A stretch of 46,622 bases of DNA, taken from NCBI GenBank assembly GCA_023450935.1, contig JAEXGH010000011.1:1-46622 (forward strand). Reading direction: 5' to 3'. Origin of the DNA: Verrucomicrobiota bacterium. GTDB lineage: Bacteria > Verrucomicrobiota > Verrucomicrobiia > Opitutales > Intestinicryptomonadaceae. Below are positions 24,830-33,341 of the stretch, piece after piece; position 1 is the stretch's first letter; each line of letters starts with the position of its first letter. The notes under the pieces are model-generated. The model did no database searches, had not been told where the DNA came from, and was given only the letters and a program-made list of their open reading frames with translations. The position numbers and the translations under genes are program-made.

Positions 24830-26464
24830 ATGGGAAATTCAATCATAAAAAAGTATGCAATAGTAAAATACGCGCTTGCGGTTTTTCCGCTTTTTGCGCT
24901 TGCAATGTCTGCGGCGGCGGAGCTTCCGAAAAAAATCGGAGCGGATTACTTAAAGGCGCGCGTTGCGCAATTCAACGCCGACGACAACGAACTCTACAAG
25001 GGCGACTTCCCCAATGATGTCGCCGAAAAATTCCTTCTTGAAAACGTGCCGCTTTTCGACTGTCCGGACGGGGAGCTCAAAGACGTGTATTATTTCCGCT
25101 GGTGGTCGTTTAGGAAGCATCTTAGCTACTATTCGGAAGTGGGTTGGGTAATAAGCGAATTTATGCCGAAAGTCTCCTGGGGCGGGAAATATAATGCAAT
25201 AGTCTGCCCCGCGTCGCTGCAACTGCGCGAGGCACGCTGGCTGCGCGACCCTAAATACGCGTCGCAATATTTGGATTATTGGTGCTTTGCGGAAGGAGAC
25301 AGAAAACGCCAGTATTCGTCGTGGCTTGCCACTTCCGCGCTCGATGTCTATTCGACGGACGGCGACTTTGACGCGCTCAAAAAACGCTACCGCCCGTTGA
25401 AGGACAATTTTCTTGCGTGGGAGAAATCGAACTTCAACGTCGGGCTCGGGCTTTTCCACCAAATAGACGACAGAGACGGCATGGAGCTTTCGGCGTCGGG
25501 GCAGCTGAACATGCGCGGGCGCGGCTACAGGGCGACAATCCAGAGCTATATGGCAAGCGAGTGCCATTCGCTTTCCAAGATTGCCGCAATGATTGGCGAA
25601 AAGGCCGATGCGGAAGTTTTCGCAAAAAAGGCAGACACGCTCAAAACCGCGCTCAACGAAAAACTGTGGGACGCCTCGAAGAAATTTTACATGGTGCGCC
25701 CCGCCAACGGCATGGCGCGCGATTTCTCGCCCCACCGCGAACTCCACGGATACACGCCGTGGTATTTCAATTTCGCCCCGCGCGAATACGCCGAGGCGTG
25801 GAGGCAGGTTTTGGACGAACGCGGGTTCAAAGCTCCGTTCGGGCTGATGTCGCTTGAACGCCGCAGTCCGCTTTTCCAGCTCAACTATGTGGGGCATGAA
25901 TGCCAGTGGAACGGCCCCGTATGGCCGTATGCAACGTCGATTACGCTTTCGGGAATGGCGAACTTTTTGCGCGCGGGCGGGCAGAATGTCCTCACCAAAA
26001 AAGATTTTTACGACGCGCTTTCCACATACGCCAAAGCCCACCACCGCGTTCGCGAAGACGGCAGGCGCGTTTTCTGGATTGACGAAAACATTCACCCGTA
26101 TACTGGCGACTGGATTTCGCGCACTGTCATAAAAGGTAGGATTGAAGCGGGCGCAAGCGGCGGCGCAATTGTAGTGGAACGCGGCAAGGACTACAACCAT
26201 TCGTTTTTCGCCGAACTTGTCATTCGCGACATTGTAGGCGTTATGCCGGACGGCTCGCGCAGGCTGGTAATCGACCCGCTCGCGCCCGATTCGTGGGGCT
26301 TTTTTGCAATCGACGGCTTGCGCGTGCTAAACCGCAACGTCTCCGTTTTGTGGGACGCGGACGGTTCGCGCTACGGCAGGGGGCGCGGTTTCGCAGTGTT
26401 TGTTGACGGGGCGGAAGTTGCGCGCGCGGACAAGCCGCAAAAGATGGAGATAACACTGGAATAA
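24830..26464 (+). CDS. Secreted MGH1-like glycoside hydrolase (GH63-related)
   Basis: A 544-residue protein with a signal peptide (ALAVFPLFALAMSAAAE) and an (alpha/alpha)6-barrel type domain. Telling segments are YYFRWWSFRKHL, QYLDYWCFAEGD, QIDDRDGMELS, GYRATIQSYMASE, LHGYTPWYFNFAP, HECQWNGPVWPYATS and HPYTGDWIS. The last two resemble the catalytic-side loops of mannosylglycerate-hydrolase-like and trehalase-like enzymes. The substrate is unknown. ATG 24830 was chosen because the upstream frame (to 24656) runs through the terminator. The gene lies between two direct repeats and may have been inserted. Confidence 0.8.
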   Translation: MGNSIIKKYAIVKYALAVFPLFALAMSAAAELPKKIGADYLKARVAQFNADDNELYKGDFPNDVAEKFLLENVPLFDCPDGELKDVYYFRWWSFRKHLSYYSEVGWVISEFMPKVSWGGKYNAIVCPASLQLREARWLRDPKYASQYLDYWCFAEGDRKRQYSSWLATSALDVYSTDGDFDALKKRYRPLKDNFLAWEKSNFNVGLGLFHQIDDRDGMELSASGQLNMRGRGYRATIQSYMASECHSLSKIAAMIGEKADAEVFAKKADTLKTALNEKLWDASKKFYMVRPANGMARDFSPHRELHGYTPWYFNFAPREYAEAWRQVLDERGFKAPFGLMSLERRSPLFQLNYVGHECQWNGPVWPYATSITLSGMANFLRAGGQNVLTKKDFYDALSTYAKAHHRVREDGRRVFWIDENIHPYTGDWISRTVIKGRIEAGASGGAIVVERGKDYNHSFFAELVIRDIVGVMPDGSRRLVIDPLAPDSWGFFAIDGLRVLNRNVSVLWDADGSRYGRGRGFAVFVDGAEVARADKPQKMEITLE

Positions 26465-26497
26465 ATCTCGGCGCGGGCATTCGCCGAATTGGCAAGT

Positions 26498-26631
26498 GTT
26501 CGGCGTTCTGGGGGCTTGCTTAACCGCTATTTCAAATAGTCAGGCCTGCAGCCTCGGCGGATTTTGACCGCACAAAAAACGGGTCGAAATTGCTTCGACC
26601 CGTTTCGCATTTCAGTTTTGCGCTACTTTTT
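26498..26631. repeat. 133-bp direct repeat, copy 2
   Basis: Near-copy of 24591-24723, with about nine differences including one extra G that breaks the rubrerythrin frame. It retains the rubrerythrin tail and stop as non-coding DNA, the terminator, and runs into the last three codons of the efflux ATPase. Confidence 0.9.
26577..26605 (-). terminator. Terminator of the metal-efflux ATPase operon
   Basis: The 12-bp stem AAACGGGTCGAA / TTCGACCCGTTT with loop ATTGC is followed on the minus strand by six T, 17 bases after the ATPase stop. The loop is the reverse complement of that in copy 1. Confidence 0.8.
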
Positions 26632-28629
26632 CAACGCCTTCGAATTCAGCAGCCGCGCCGAATTTCCCACGACGCCCACAGACGACGCGTTGTGTATCAA
26701 CGCGCCCCACACGGGCGTGATTATCCCGAACAGCGCGAGCAGAACGGACGTTATATTCACCAAAACCGATATTGTTATGTTCGCGTAAATCGTGTTGAGC
26801 ACCGAGCGCGATAGTGTCCGCATTTTGGCTATTTTGCCGAGGTCGGAATCGAGAATGGCGATTTGCGCGGTATTGAGGGCGATGTCGTTTTTGACGTTTA
26901 CCGCAACCGAAACGTCGGCGGCTGCAAGAGATGGCGAATCGTTCACGCCGTCGCCTACCATGCACACTGTATTGCCGTTTTTGGCGGCGTTTATGGCCTC
27001 CAGTTTTTGGTGCGGAAGCAGGTCGGAGCGGTAGTTTTCAATGCCGAGTTTTTCAGCCATTGCCTTGACTGCGGCAAGCTTGTCGCCGCTGAGTATCGCT
27101 ACTGAGCAGCCCTGCGCCTTCAGGCTGTCCACAGCCGCCAGTGCCGATACCCTCGCTGTTTCGGCAAAGCTTATTCTCGCCACAAGCGCGCCGTTTTCTA
27201 AAACGTCCGACGCTGTTTGTCCGTCGCATTTTTCGTTGGATTTTATTATTCTGTATTTTTGCCCGTTTACCTCCGCCGATATTCCCTCTCCCGCGGCTTC
27301 GCGCACGTTTTCGGGCGCGGGCAGGGCGGTTATACCCGCGCTTTTGGCGTATTCAACAACCGCCTTTGCCGTCGGGTGTTTCGACGCCGTTTCAATGGCG
27401 GCAACTTTTGCCAGAGTTTCCCTGGCGTTTCCGGCGAATGTTTCGAATTTCGAAACGTGCATTTTGTCTTCGGTCAGTGTTCCCGTTTTGTCGAAGAAAA
27501 ATTTTGTCGCTTTTGATAACGCTTCGAGAGCCTCACCGCTGCGGACGAGAACCCCGTTTTTCGACGCGTTGCCCATTCCCGCCGAAATGGCAGTCGGCGC
27601 GGCAAGCACGAACGCGCACGGGCAGAACACAACAAGTATTGTCGCCCCCCGAACCAACGCCTCCGCCGCAGTAGCACCGAGCGCGAATTTTGCCGCAAGG
27701 AACACTATAACCGACAGCGCAAGCGCGCACGGAACTATGTATTCCGCCCACTTCGCCGCAGTGCGCGTGATTGGAGATTTCGTTCCCTCAGCCTCTTCTA
27801 CAAGCTCAACCATTTTTGCAAGCGACGTTTCGTTGCCCGCGCTTTTTGCGCATATACGGATACGCGCCGATTCGTTGAACGTTCCGCACAAGACGGAGTC
27901 GCCCTTCTGCTTTTCTGCGGGCGCGCTTTCGCCGGTCATATTAGACTCGTTCACCGTTGTTGCGCCTTCCACGACTATGCCGTCTGCTGAAATCATTTCG
28001 TGCGGATTGATTTCCACGATGTCGCCGGCCGCAATTTCCGATGCGGGTATTTCTTCCACCGAATTCCCGCGCACAACGCGGGCAGTTTTCGGCATAAGCT
28101 CCGCGAGACGTCCAAGCCCCGCGCGTGTCTTGGCGACAGTGCGCCCTTCGAGCCATTCGCCCAGCTGCATCAAAAACGATATTTCCGCGACAACGAAAAT
28201 ATAGCTATGGCAGTGGGCGTCGCCGGTATCAACGCCGAACGCCTCCAGTATTTGCAGCCCGAACGACGCCGCCATTGCGAGGCTCACAAGCATTGCAACC
28301 CCAATTTTATGCGCCCGCAAGTCGGCGATTGCGTCTTTGAAAATCCCGCCCGCGCAGAAAAAAACAGCCACCCACGCGGGGTCTGTCCACGGATAGAGCG
28401 GAATTTTGTTCTCAGCAAGCGATATTGCAAAACTTACAACAAGCGATACAGCCGACAGGACAAGTTTTGTGCCGAAGTTTTCGTCTCCTCCTCCGCTACA
28501 ACAGCCGCTGCCTTTTCGGTCGTTGCGGTGTCCGCAACAGAGCGGGTGTTCTTCGTGAGTGCGTGAATGTTTTGCGTTTTTTTCGTTTTCCTGTGCGCCG
28601 CAGCAACAGCAATGATGTTCTTTGTTCAT
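26623..28629 (-). CDS. Heavy-metal-transporting P1B-type ATPase
   Basis: A 668-residue pump. The N-terminus has no classical HMA domain but a Cys/His-rich tail (HHCCCCGA, HPLCCGHRND, GSGCCSGGG in the first 50 residues). Membrane helices follow, then MTGES, the metal-site CPCAF (near 336), DKTGTLT phosphorylation site (near 384), the HP motif SKHPTAKAV and MVGDGVNDSPSLAAADV. The last helix contains HNASSVGVVGNSARLL, closest to Zn/Cd/Pb-type pumps, though CPC also occurs in copper pumps. It overlaps the repressor gene by four bases and should export a toxic metal under its control. Confidence 0.92.
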   Translation of the reverse strand: MNKEHHCCCCGAQENEKNAKHSRTHEEHPLCCGHRNDRKGSGCCSGGGDENFGTKLVLSAVSLVVSFAISLAENKIPLYPWTDPAWVAVFFCAGGIFKDAIADLRAHKIGVAMLVSLAMAASFGLQILEAFGVDTGDAHCHSYIFVVAEISFLMQLGEWLEGRTVAKTRAGLGRLAELMPKTARVVRGNSVEEIPASEIAAGDIVEINPHEMISADGIVVEGATTVNESNMTGESAPAEKQKGDSVLCGTFNESARIRICAKSAGNETSLAKMVELVEEAEGTKSPITRTAAKWAEYIVPCALALSVIVFLAAKFALGATAAEALVRGATILVVFCPCAFVLAAPTAISAGMGNASKNGVLVRSGEALEALSKATKFFFDKTGTLTEDKMHVSKFETFAGNARETLAKVAAIETASKHPTAKAVVEYAKSAGITALPAPENVREAAGEGISAEVNGQKYRIIKSNEKCDGQTASDVLENGALVARISFAETARVSALAAVDSLKAQGCSVAILSGDKLAAVKAMAEKLGIENYRSDLLPHQKLEAINAAKNGNTVCMVGDGVNDSPSLAAADVSVAVNVKNDIALNTAQIAILDSDLGKIAKMRTLSRSVLNTIYANITISVLVNITSVLLALFGIITPVWGALIHNASSVGVVGNSARLLNSKALKK

Positions 28630-28931
28630 TTTGCCTTTCTCAGGTGCGCTATAAGTTCGTTAACAAGCGATTCGTCTTTATTGACAAGAGAGTTCGCTAT
28701 GCAGTGTTTCAAGTGTCCCTCCAAAAATTCGAGCCACACGCCTTTGAGCGCGCCTGCCGCCGAATTGATTTGTCGGAGAACGTCGATACACGGAGTATCG
28801 GCGTTTATCGCGTTTTCTATTCCCCTGATTTGTCCTTCAATACGGTGAAGGCGCGCGCAGAGTTTCTGTTTTTCCTCTTCCGTGCGGCAGTGGACGGTAT
28901 GTGTGGTTTGTTTTGTTTGTTTATTTTTCAT
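28626..28931 (-). CDS. CsoR/RcnR/FrmR-family metal-sensing repressor
   Basis: A 101-residue all-helical repressor. The family core is plain: LHRIEGQIRGIENAI, then TPCIDVLRQI with the first ligand Cys, and EGHLKHCI with the His and second Cys. This Cys-His-Cys set is typical of Cu(I)-sensing CsoR, while an additional N-terminal VHC could add a ligand as in RcnR. It overlaps the ATPase start by four bases (ATGA), so regulator and pump form one autoregulated operon. The inducing metal is not certain. Confidence 0.88.
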   Translation of the reverse strand: MKNKQTKQTTHTVHCRTEEEKQKLCARLHRIEGQIRGIENAINADTPCIDVLRQINSAAGALKGVWLEFLEGHLKHCIANSLVNKDESLVNELIAHLRKAK

Positions 28932-28968
28932 AAAAGGGAGAGCGCGGTTTTTTTATTATTAATATAGG

Positions 28969-28997
28969 ATATAGGGGTATACTCTATATTTTGTCAA
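28969..28997 (-). promoter_or_regulatory. csoR-family promoter and operator
   Basis: On the minus strand TTGACA (28997-28992) is followed, after 17 bases, by CTATAT or, after 18, by TATATC as the -10. A near-palindrome with a G-tract, ATATAGGGGTATACTCTATA T (28969-28989), fills the spacer and -10. An A/T dyad around a G/C run is what CsoR-family tetramers bind, so metal-free repressor would shut this promoter. Confidence 0.65.
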
Positions 28998-29095
28998 CGC
29001 TTTTTTGAGAACGCGTGAAATTACATTTTATACTGCGTTTCGCGAAACAATCGGCAGTGGGGCAGTAGGTTAACTACGCTTACTACGCAACAAAA

Positions 29096-29660
29096 ACGTG
29101 AAGCCTTGCCTAAAACTACGTTTGACGCGCTATTAAAAGATAATGACTTCAATGGATAGTCAAAGGCGTATTGCCTGTGGCAATCGCCGCCACTTTAGGA
29201 AACGTAAAATATTTCGCAAAGCCTTGCCTAAAACGCAATTTAACGCGTTCTCAAGAGACACAGGCTTTAATGAATAGACAAAGCGGAATTGAATGAAATT
29301 CAATCTGCGCCCCTTTGGGAAACGTAAAATATTTCGCAACGCCTTGGCTAAAACGCAATTTGTATTCGCTCGCACAAGAGTGTTTTCTCTTGCGCCGATG
29401 AAATAAAGGCGCAATTCAACGTTTCACCCCTGCGGGGTAATTGCTGCGCAATTATACTTCCCAAAAGCTTGCCTGCGGCAACTTTTATGATGACGCGCAA
29501 GGGGCAAAGCCCCTTGACCTCCGCCGCGTTGCGGCGGTCTGTGTTATCGGCGCGGTTGAACACCCGCATTGAACAAAGTTCAATAGCTTGCGGGTTCTAA
29601 GCTTTACTTTAAGAAATAGTCAAAGGCGTATTGCATGCGGCAAGCGCCGCCGCTTTCGGA
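29096..29660. repeat. Hairpin-rich imperfect tandem repeats
   Basis: No gene is visible. Blocks starting GGAAACGTAAAATATTTCG recur at 29198 and 29318 (exact period 120), with related pieces near 29103 and 29615. Between and after them lie perfect hairpins with three-base loops: ATTGCC-TGT-GGCAAT (29170), ATTGAAT-GAA-ATTCAAT (29288), ACCCC-TGC-GGGGT (29426), AATTGC-TGC-GCAATT (29439), TTGCC-TGC-GGCAA (29469), CAAGGGGC-AAA-GCCCCTTG (29498), CCGCCGC-GTT-GCGGCGG (29521) and ATTGAAC-AAA-GTTCAAT (29568). A minus-strand frame at 29160-29414 only reflects the repeats. Confidence 0.75.
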
Positions 29661-29663
29661 AAG

Positions 29664-29707
29664 TTAAAAAAATAAAAAAGCGGGGTTGGCATAGCCAATC
29701 CCGCGCT
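29664..29707 (-). terminator. Terminator of the DUF5696-like gene
   Basis: GCGGGGTTGGC (29680-29690) pairs with GCCAATCCCGC (29694-29704) around the loop ATA, with one G-T pair. On the minus strand it is followed by TTTTTTATTTTTTT. Confidence 0.8.
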
Positions 29708-29739
29708 GTTTTAGGAAATATAAAATTGTGATAATTGAA

Positions 29740-31548
29740 TTATTTTGTCGGCTTGAAGAGTTTGTATTCCATAGCGGGAACGTTCTGTTTTTTGTAGGCG
29801 AACGGTTTTTGGGAATAGTTCGTTACAATCTCGCTGCCGTCGCCGTAGACGGTAAGGAACACGTCGGGGGCAATTTCGTCGTGGAAGTCCATATATTCAA
29901 GCTGGAGATAGCGCAGGGGTTTGTATTCCTGATACGCCTTTGCCACGTCTTCAAGGGTTGAGTCGTGCGCGAGATTCCAGTAGTAGGTGAGGCGTCCGCC
30001 GAACTCCACGAATTTGAGCCTGCGCGTTTGCGGCGTGAACGAATTTGTAGGACCCCAGCCTTTCGAGGGGCGCGAGCGCGCGTTGTAGTCGATTGTAGAC
30101 GCGAACGGGTTGCTCAAAATGATTCCGTGGTAGGCGAGCTGCCATATGGGAATCATGCGCGTGATTAGTTTGTTTTGCGCGCCAAGATACGACGGATACG
30201 CGCTCACATACAGGGCGTAGTCGAGCGTGTTGGCGGTTTGGTCGCAGGAGGATTCGCTCGTCCAGCCGCCGAAGAAACCGTCGGAGAGCAGTCCCACTTG
30301 GTTCATATAAAACGCGGTATCGTTGCGCGTGCAGAAGTGGTTGAGGTCGAAGCAGCGGTAGGGGCTGATTGCGCTTGTAACGTCGATATGAATAGGGCCG
30401 TTGAAGCCGAGCTGCTGCATATTCGTGTAGTTTTCAAGAACCTGTTTGTAGTAGACCTGATGCCAGCAGGGATTGTAGGCTTCGCCCCCCATGCCGTCGT
30501 AGTGGCTGTAGTCGCCGTTCTTTTGCAGGGCGAGGTCGTCTTTATTGAAGGCGGGAGAGACTGTGTAGTTTTCCGTATGCAGAATATGGGGCGAAATCTG
30601 GTAGCCCATTTTTTTCGCGAATGCCGTGAGTTCGCGGCACTTTGCGTTCCCGCCGAGCTCCGGTTCCGCCACGCCGTAAATCGGGCAGCGGCCGTTTGAA
30701 CGCCAATTCCAGTTGGTTACAATGATGTCTGCTTTGTCGATACCCAGCTCTTTGAGCTTTTTTACCACGCCCATCATATTGTCGTAGTTTCTGATAATTT
30801 GAATGTTGGGGGCGTCAACGTCTTTCCAGTGATAGCCGCGGTTGAGGTGCGTTTCGCCCTGACGCATAAACGTCGCCATCATAAACTTCATAAAAACCGC
30901 CTCCGACGTGTATTTCAGGCGCGGATTGCCCGCAATTCTCTCCTTGAGCGGGCGCACTTCTCCGCGGTCGAGCTGGTATTTGCGGTAGGCTTTTCCCATC
31001 GAAGAGTAGTTCGCGTTTTTGCCTTTGAAGTAGGTAAAGTCTATTACAATGTCTTGGTAAATTGGCATGCCTATTCCCGCGATGTCGAAGACGGGATACA
31101 TTTGGTAGACGCCATTTTCGACCTTAACCACCATTTTGAATTCGTATTTAAGCTGCTTTACTATTGCCACGAACGCCTCGTCGCCCTTTTTGAAGCCCCA
31201 CATTTGCATCGGGTTGCGGGGTTCTTCAATGAGTCCGCTGTCGTGGGTGAATTCGCCCATTCTGCCGTCGGCGAGAACCCAGTAGCCCTTGTCGCCCTTT
31301 GCGGCGGTTGCATCGTCGCTAAAGAGGCTGATTGACTTTATTCTAAGCCAGCCGCCGCGCGAATACTTCGTGAAAGGGACGCGCAGGCGCATCGTGTCGG
31401 CGTCGAGCTTTTCAAGCTTTATGTTTTCTTCGGTTTTTTTGCCGTTATTCCATTCAACTACCATTTTTGCGGTGTCGCTGATTGCCGACGCCGCAACGGC
31501 GGAGAGCGCAAGCGCGAAACTCCCCGCGAGAATTTTTTTCAAGTCCAT
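29740..31548 (-). CDS. Large secreted putative glycoside hydrolase (DUF5696/GH101-like)
   Basis: A 602-residue protein with a signal peptide (AGSFALALSAVAASA). The N-terminal 180 residues look like a beta-sandwich. The rest looks like a TIM-barrel of the DUF5696 / endo-alpha-N-acetylgalactosaminidase-like group: IIVTNWNWRSNGRCP, ISPHILHTENY, FNGPIHIDVTSAISPYRCFD, GWTSESSCDQTANTLDYALY and a C-terminal beta part. The Asp in HIDVT and the Glu in TSES are candidate catalytic residues by position only. It probably acts on host or plant glycans outside the cell. It is monocistronic, with a terminator 33 bases downstream. Confidence 0.65.
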   Translation of the reverse strand: MDLKKILAGSFALALSAVAASAISDTAKMVVEWNNGKKTEENIKLEKLDADTMRLRVPFTKYSRGGWLRIKSISLFSDDATAAKGDKGYWVLADGRMGEFTHDSGLIEEPRNPMQMWGFKKGDEAFVAIVKQLKYEFKMVVKVENGVYQMYPVFDIAGIGMPIYQDIVIDFTYFKGKNANYSSMGKAYRKYQLDRGEVRPLKERIAGNPRLKYTSEAVFMKFMMATFMRQGETHLNRGYHWKDVDAPNIQIIRNYDNMMGVVKKLKELGIDKADIIVTNWNWRSNGRCPIYGVAEPELGGNAKCRELTAFAKKMGYQISPHILHTENYTVSPAFNKDDLALQKNGDYSHYDGMGGEAYNPCWHQVYYKQVLENYTNMQQLGFNGPIHIDVTSAISPYRCFDLNHFCTRNDTAFYMNQVGLLSDGFFGGWTSESSCDQTANTLDYALYVSAYPSYLGAQNKLITRMIPIWQLAYHGIILSNPFASTIDYNARSRPSKGWGPTNSFTPQTRRLKFVEFGGRLTYYWNLAHDSTLEDVAKAYQEYKPLRYLQLEYMDFHDEIAPDVFLTVYGDGSEIVTNYSQKPFAYKKQNVPAMEYKLFKPTK

Positions 31549-31589
31549 TTCGTTGCCTTTTTTTGATTTTAGATTAGAATTTTACCGCC

Positions 31590-31626
31590 GCTAAACGTGC
31601 TTTTTGCGGCGCGTTTAGCTTTTTTT
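31590..31626 (+). terminator. Hairpin with T-run upstream of the DUF5696-like gene
   Basis: GCTAAACG (31590-31597) pairs with CGTTTAGC (31612-31619) and seven T follow on the plus strand. No plus-strand gene ends here, so it may be a barrier to readthrough or, read from the minus strand, a 5'-leader structure. Confidence 0.4.
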
Positions 31627-31798
31627 ACGCGTAGTTGTTGTGGTTCGTTCCCGTTCGCGGAGTTTTTCCCTACGACCGACAACTTTCCCCCTTTGACAAT
31701 TATGTTGTTTGTGTAATTGGGTATATACTATCTACATGTTTGCGGTTGAGTCAAGCATTTCTTGCGCGGGGTTGGGGCGATACGAAACATTCGGGCAC

Positions 31799-31826
31799 AA
31801 AAAAAGACCGCGCAAAACGCGGTCTT
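31799..31826 (-). terminator. Terminator of malic enzyme
   Basis: AAGACCGCG (31804-31812) and CGCGGTCTT (31818-31826) form a 9-bp stem around CAAAA. On the minus strand a seven-T run follows, overlapping the stem base. It lies 20 bases after the stop. Confidence 0.85.
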
Positions 31827-31846
31827 GGTTCGAAAAATTTTTAATG

Positions 31847-33127
31847 CTACTTCAAGTTTGCCGAAATTTCGGCGAGTCGCTTTTCGTAGGCGTCCCAGTC
31901 GGTAATAACGTTTCTTGCCACGCCCGATTCCACTGCGGCTTTCGCCACTGCCGAGGAGACTTTCACGATAAGGCGTTTATCGAAGGGCTTGGGCAGAATG
32001 TATTCGCGCCCGAATTCGATATTGTCGATTCCGTAGGCTTTCTTTACTTCGTCTGTTATCGGCTCGTGGGCGAGGGCGGCAAGCGCGCGCGTTGCGCCGA
32101 TTTTCATTTCCTCGTTGATGCACTTTGCGTTTGTATCGAGCGCGCCGCGGAAGATGTATGGGAAGCCGAGCACGTTGTTGACTTGATTCGGATAGTCGGA
32201 ACGTCCCGTTGCAAAGATGATGTCGGAGCGTGTAGCAACCGCAAGTTCGGGTTCGATTTCGGGCTTCGGATTCGCCAACGCCAGCACGATGGGATTTGCC
32301 GCCATTGAAAGGAGCATTTCCGGCGTGAGAATGTCGGCCTTCGAAACGCCGAGGAACACGTCCGCGCCCTTAACCGCATCGGCGATTGATTTTGCATTGC
32401 TGTCAACGGCGAAGAATTTTTTGGCTTCGTTGAGGTCGGTTCTCGATGTCGTAATCGGGCCTTTGCTGTCGCACATCAAGATGTTTTCCTTCTTGACGCC
32501 TAGGTTGATATACATTTTTGAGCACGAAATGGCCGCAGAGCCCGCGCCGCTTACAACAACCTTTACTTCGTCGATTTTCTTGCCCGCAACTTCGAGGGCG
32601 TTGAGCAACGCCGCGCCCGAGATTATTGCCGTGCCGTGCTGGTCGTCGTGCATGACGGGAATGTCAAGTTCCTCCTTCAGGCGGCGTTCGATTTCGAAGC
32701 ACTCGGGCGCTTTGATGTCTTCAAGGTTGATTCCGCCGAAGGTCGGGGCTATTGCCTTCACGGCTTCGACAAATTTATCGGGGTTTGTTTCCGCAACTTC
32801 GATGTCGAACGCGTCAACGCCCGAGTAGATTTTGAACAGCAACGCCTTGCCCTCCATTACGGGCTTGCCTGCCAGCGCGCCGATGTTTCCCAATCCGAGC
32901 ACCGCCGTGCCGTTGGAGATTACGCCCACGAGGTTGCCTTTCCCCGTATATTTGTATGCGTCTTGCGGATTTTTCTGTATTTCCAAGCAGGGTTCGGCGA
33001 CCCCCGGAGTGTATGCCAGCGACAAGTCTTCCTGTGTGGAGTGCGGTTTGGTGGGCACTATTTCGATTTTACCTTTTTTGCCGGAACTGTGGTAGTTCAG
33101 AGCCTGTTCTTTACTGATTTTGGGCAT
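31847..33127 (-). CDS. Malic enzyme (malate dehydrogenase, decarboxylating)
   Basis: A 426-residue enzyme of the short bacterial type without a phosphotransacetylase domain, converting malate to pyruvate and CO2. Family blocks: YTPGVAEPC with the catalytic Tyr, GNLVGVISNGTAVLGLGNIG, the catalytic Lys in EGKALLFK, IPVMHDDQHGTA with the metal-binding acids, and the nucleotide-binding GAGSAAISC. Cofactor preference is not clear. ATG 33127 (MPKISKEQAL) was chosen; the longer frame from 33217 adds a non-conserved Arg/Thr-rich start. Confidence 0.95.
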   Translation of the reverse strand: MPKISKEQALNYHSSGKKGKIEIVPTKPHSTQEDLSLAYTPGVAEPCLEIQKNPQDAYKYTGKGNLVGVISNGTAVLGLGNIGALAGKPVMEGKALLFKIYSGVDAFDIEVAETNPDKFVEAVKAIAPTFGGINLEDIKAPECFEIERRLKEELDIPVMHDDQHGTAIISGAALLNALEVAGKKIDEVKVVVSGAGSAAISCSKMYINLGVKKENILMCDSKGPITTSRTDLNEAKKFFAVDSNAKSIADAVKGADVFLGVSKADILTPEMLLSMAANPIVLALANPKPEIEPELAVATRSDIIFATGRSDYPNQVNNVLGFPYIFRGALDTNAKCINEEMKIGATRALAALAHEPITDEVKKAYGIDNIEFGREYILPKPFDKRLIVKVSSAVAKAAVESGVARNVITDWDAYEKRLAEISANLK

Positions 33128-33341
33128 AGTGTATGTAGTGTGTGTGGGAGTTCCCCCGTTTAATGTGTGTGTTTTAGAGCGCAAACGCCGAAAAGGCCGT
33201 TTGCGCCAATTTCCCATAAATATATTCGGACTACTTGTATGACTTTTTTTATTTCATACAAGCTATTTTTTATAAAAACGCGTTTTTTGCGTCCGCCGAA
33301 AAACCCGAACACGTCGGGCTTCAGGGAGATTGTTTTTCAAA

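Noticed and set aside
29160..29414. Minus-strand 84-codon frame with internal repeats
   Set aside because: The protein repeats merely mirror the 120-bp DNA repeats; there is no start signal or family.
31770..31785. 13-base match GGGGCGATACGAA to the left end near 268
   Set aside because: Matches of this length are expected several times by chance in 46 kb.
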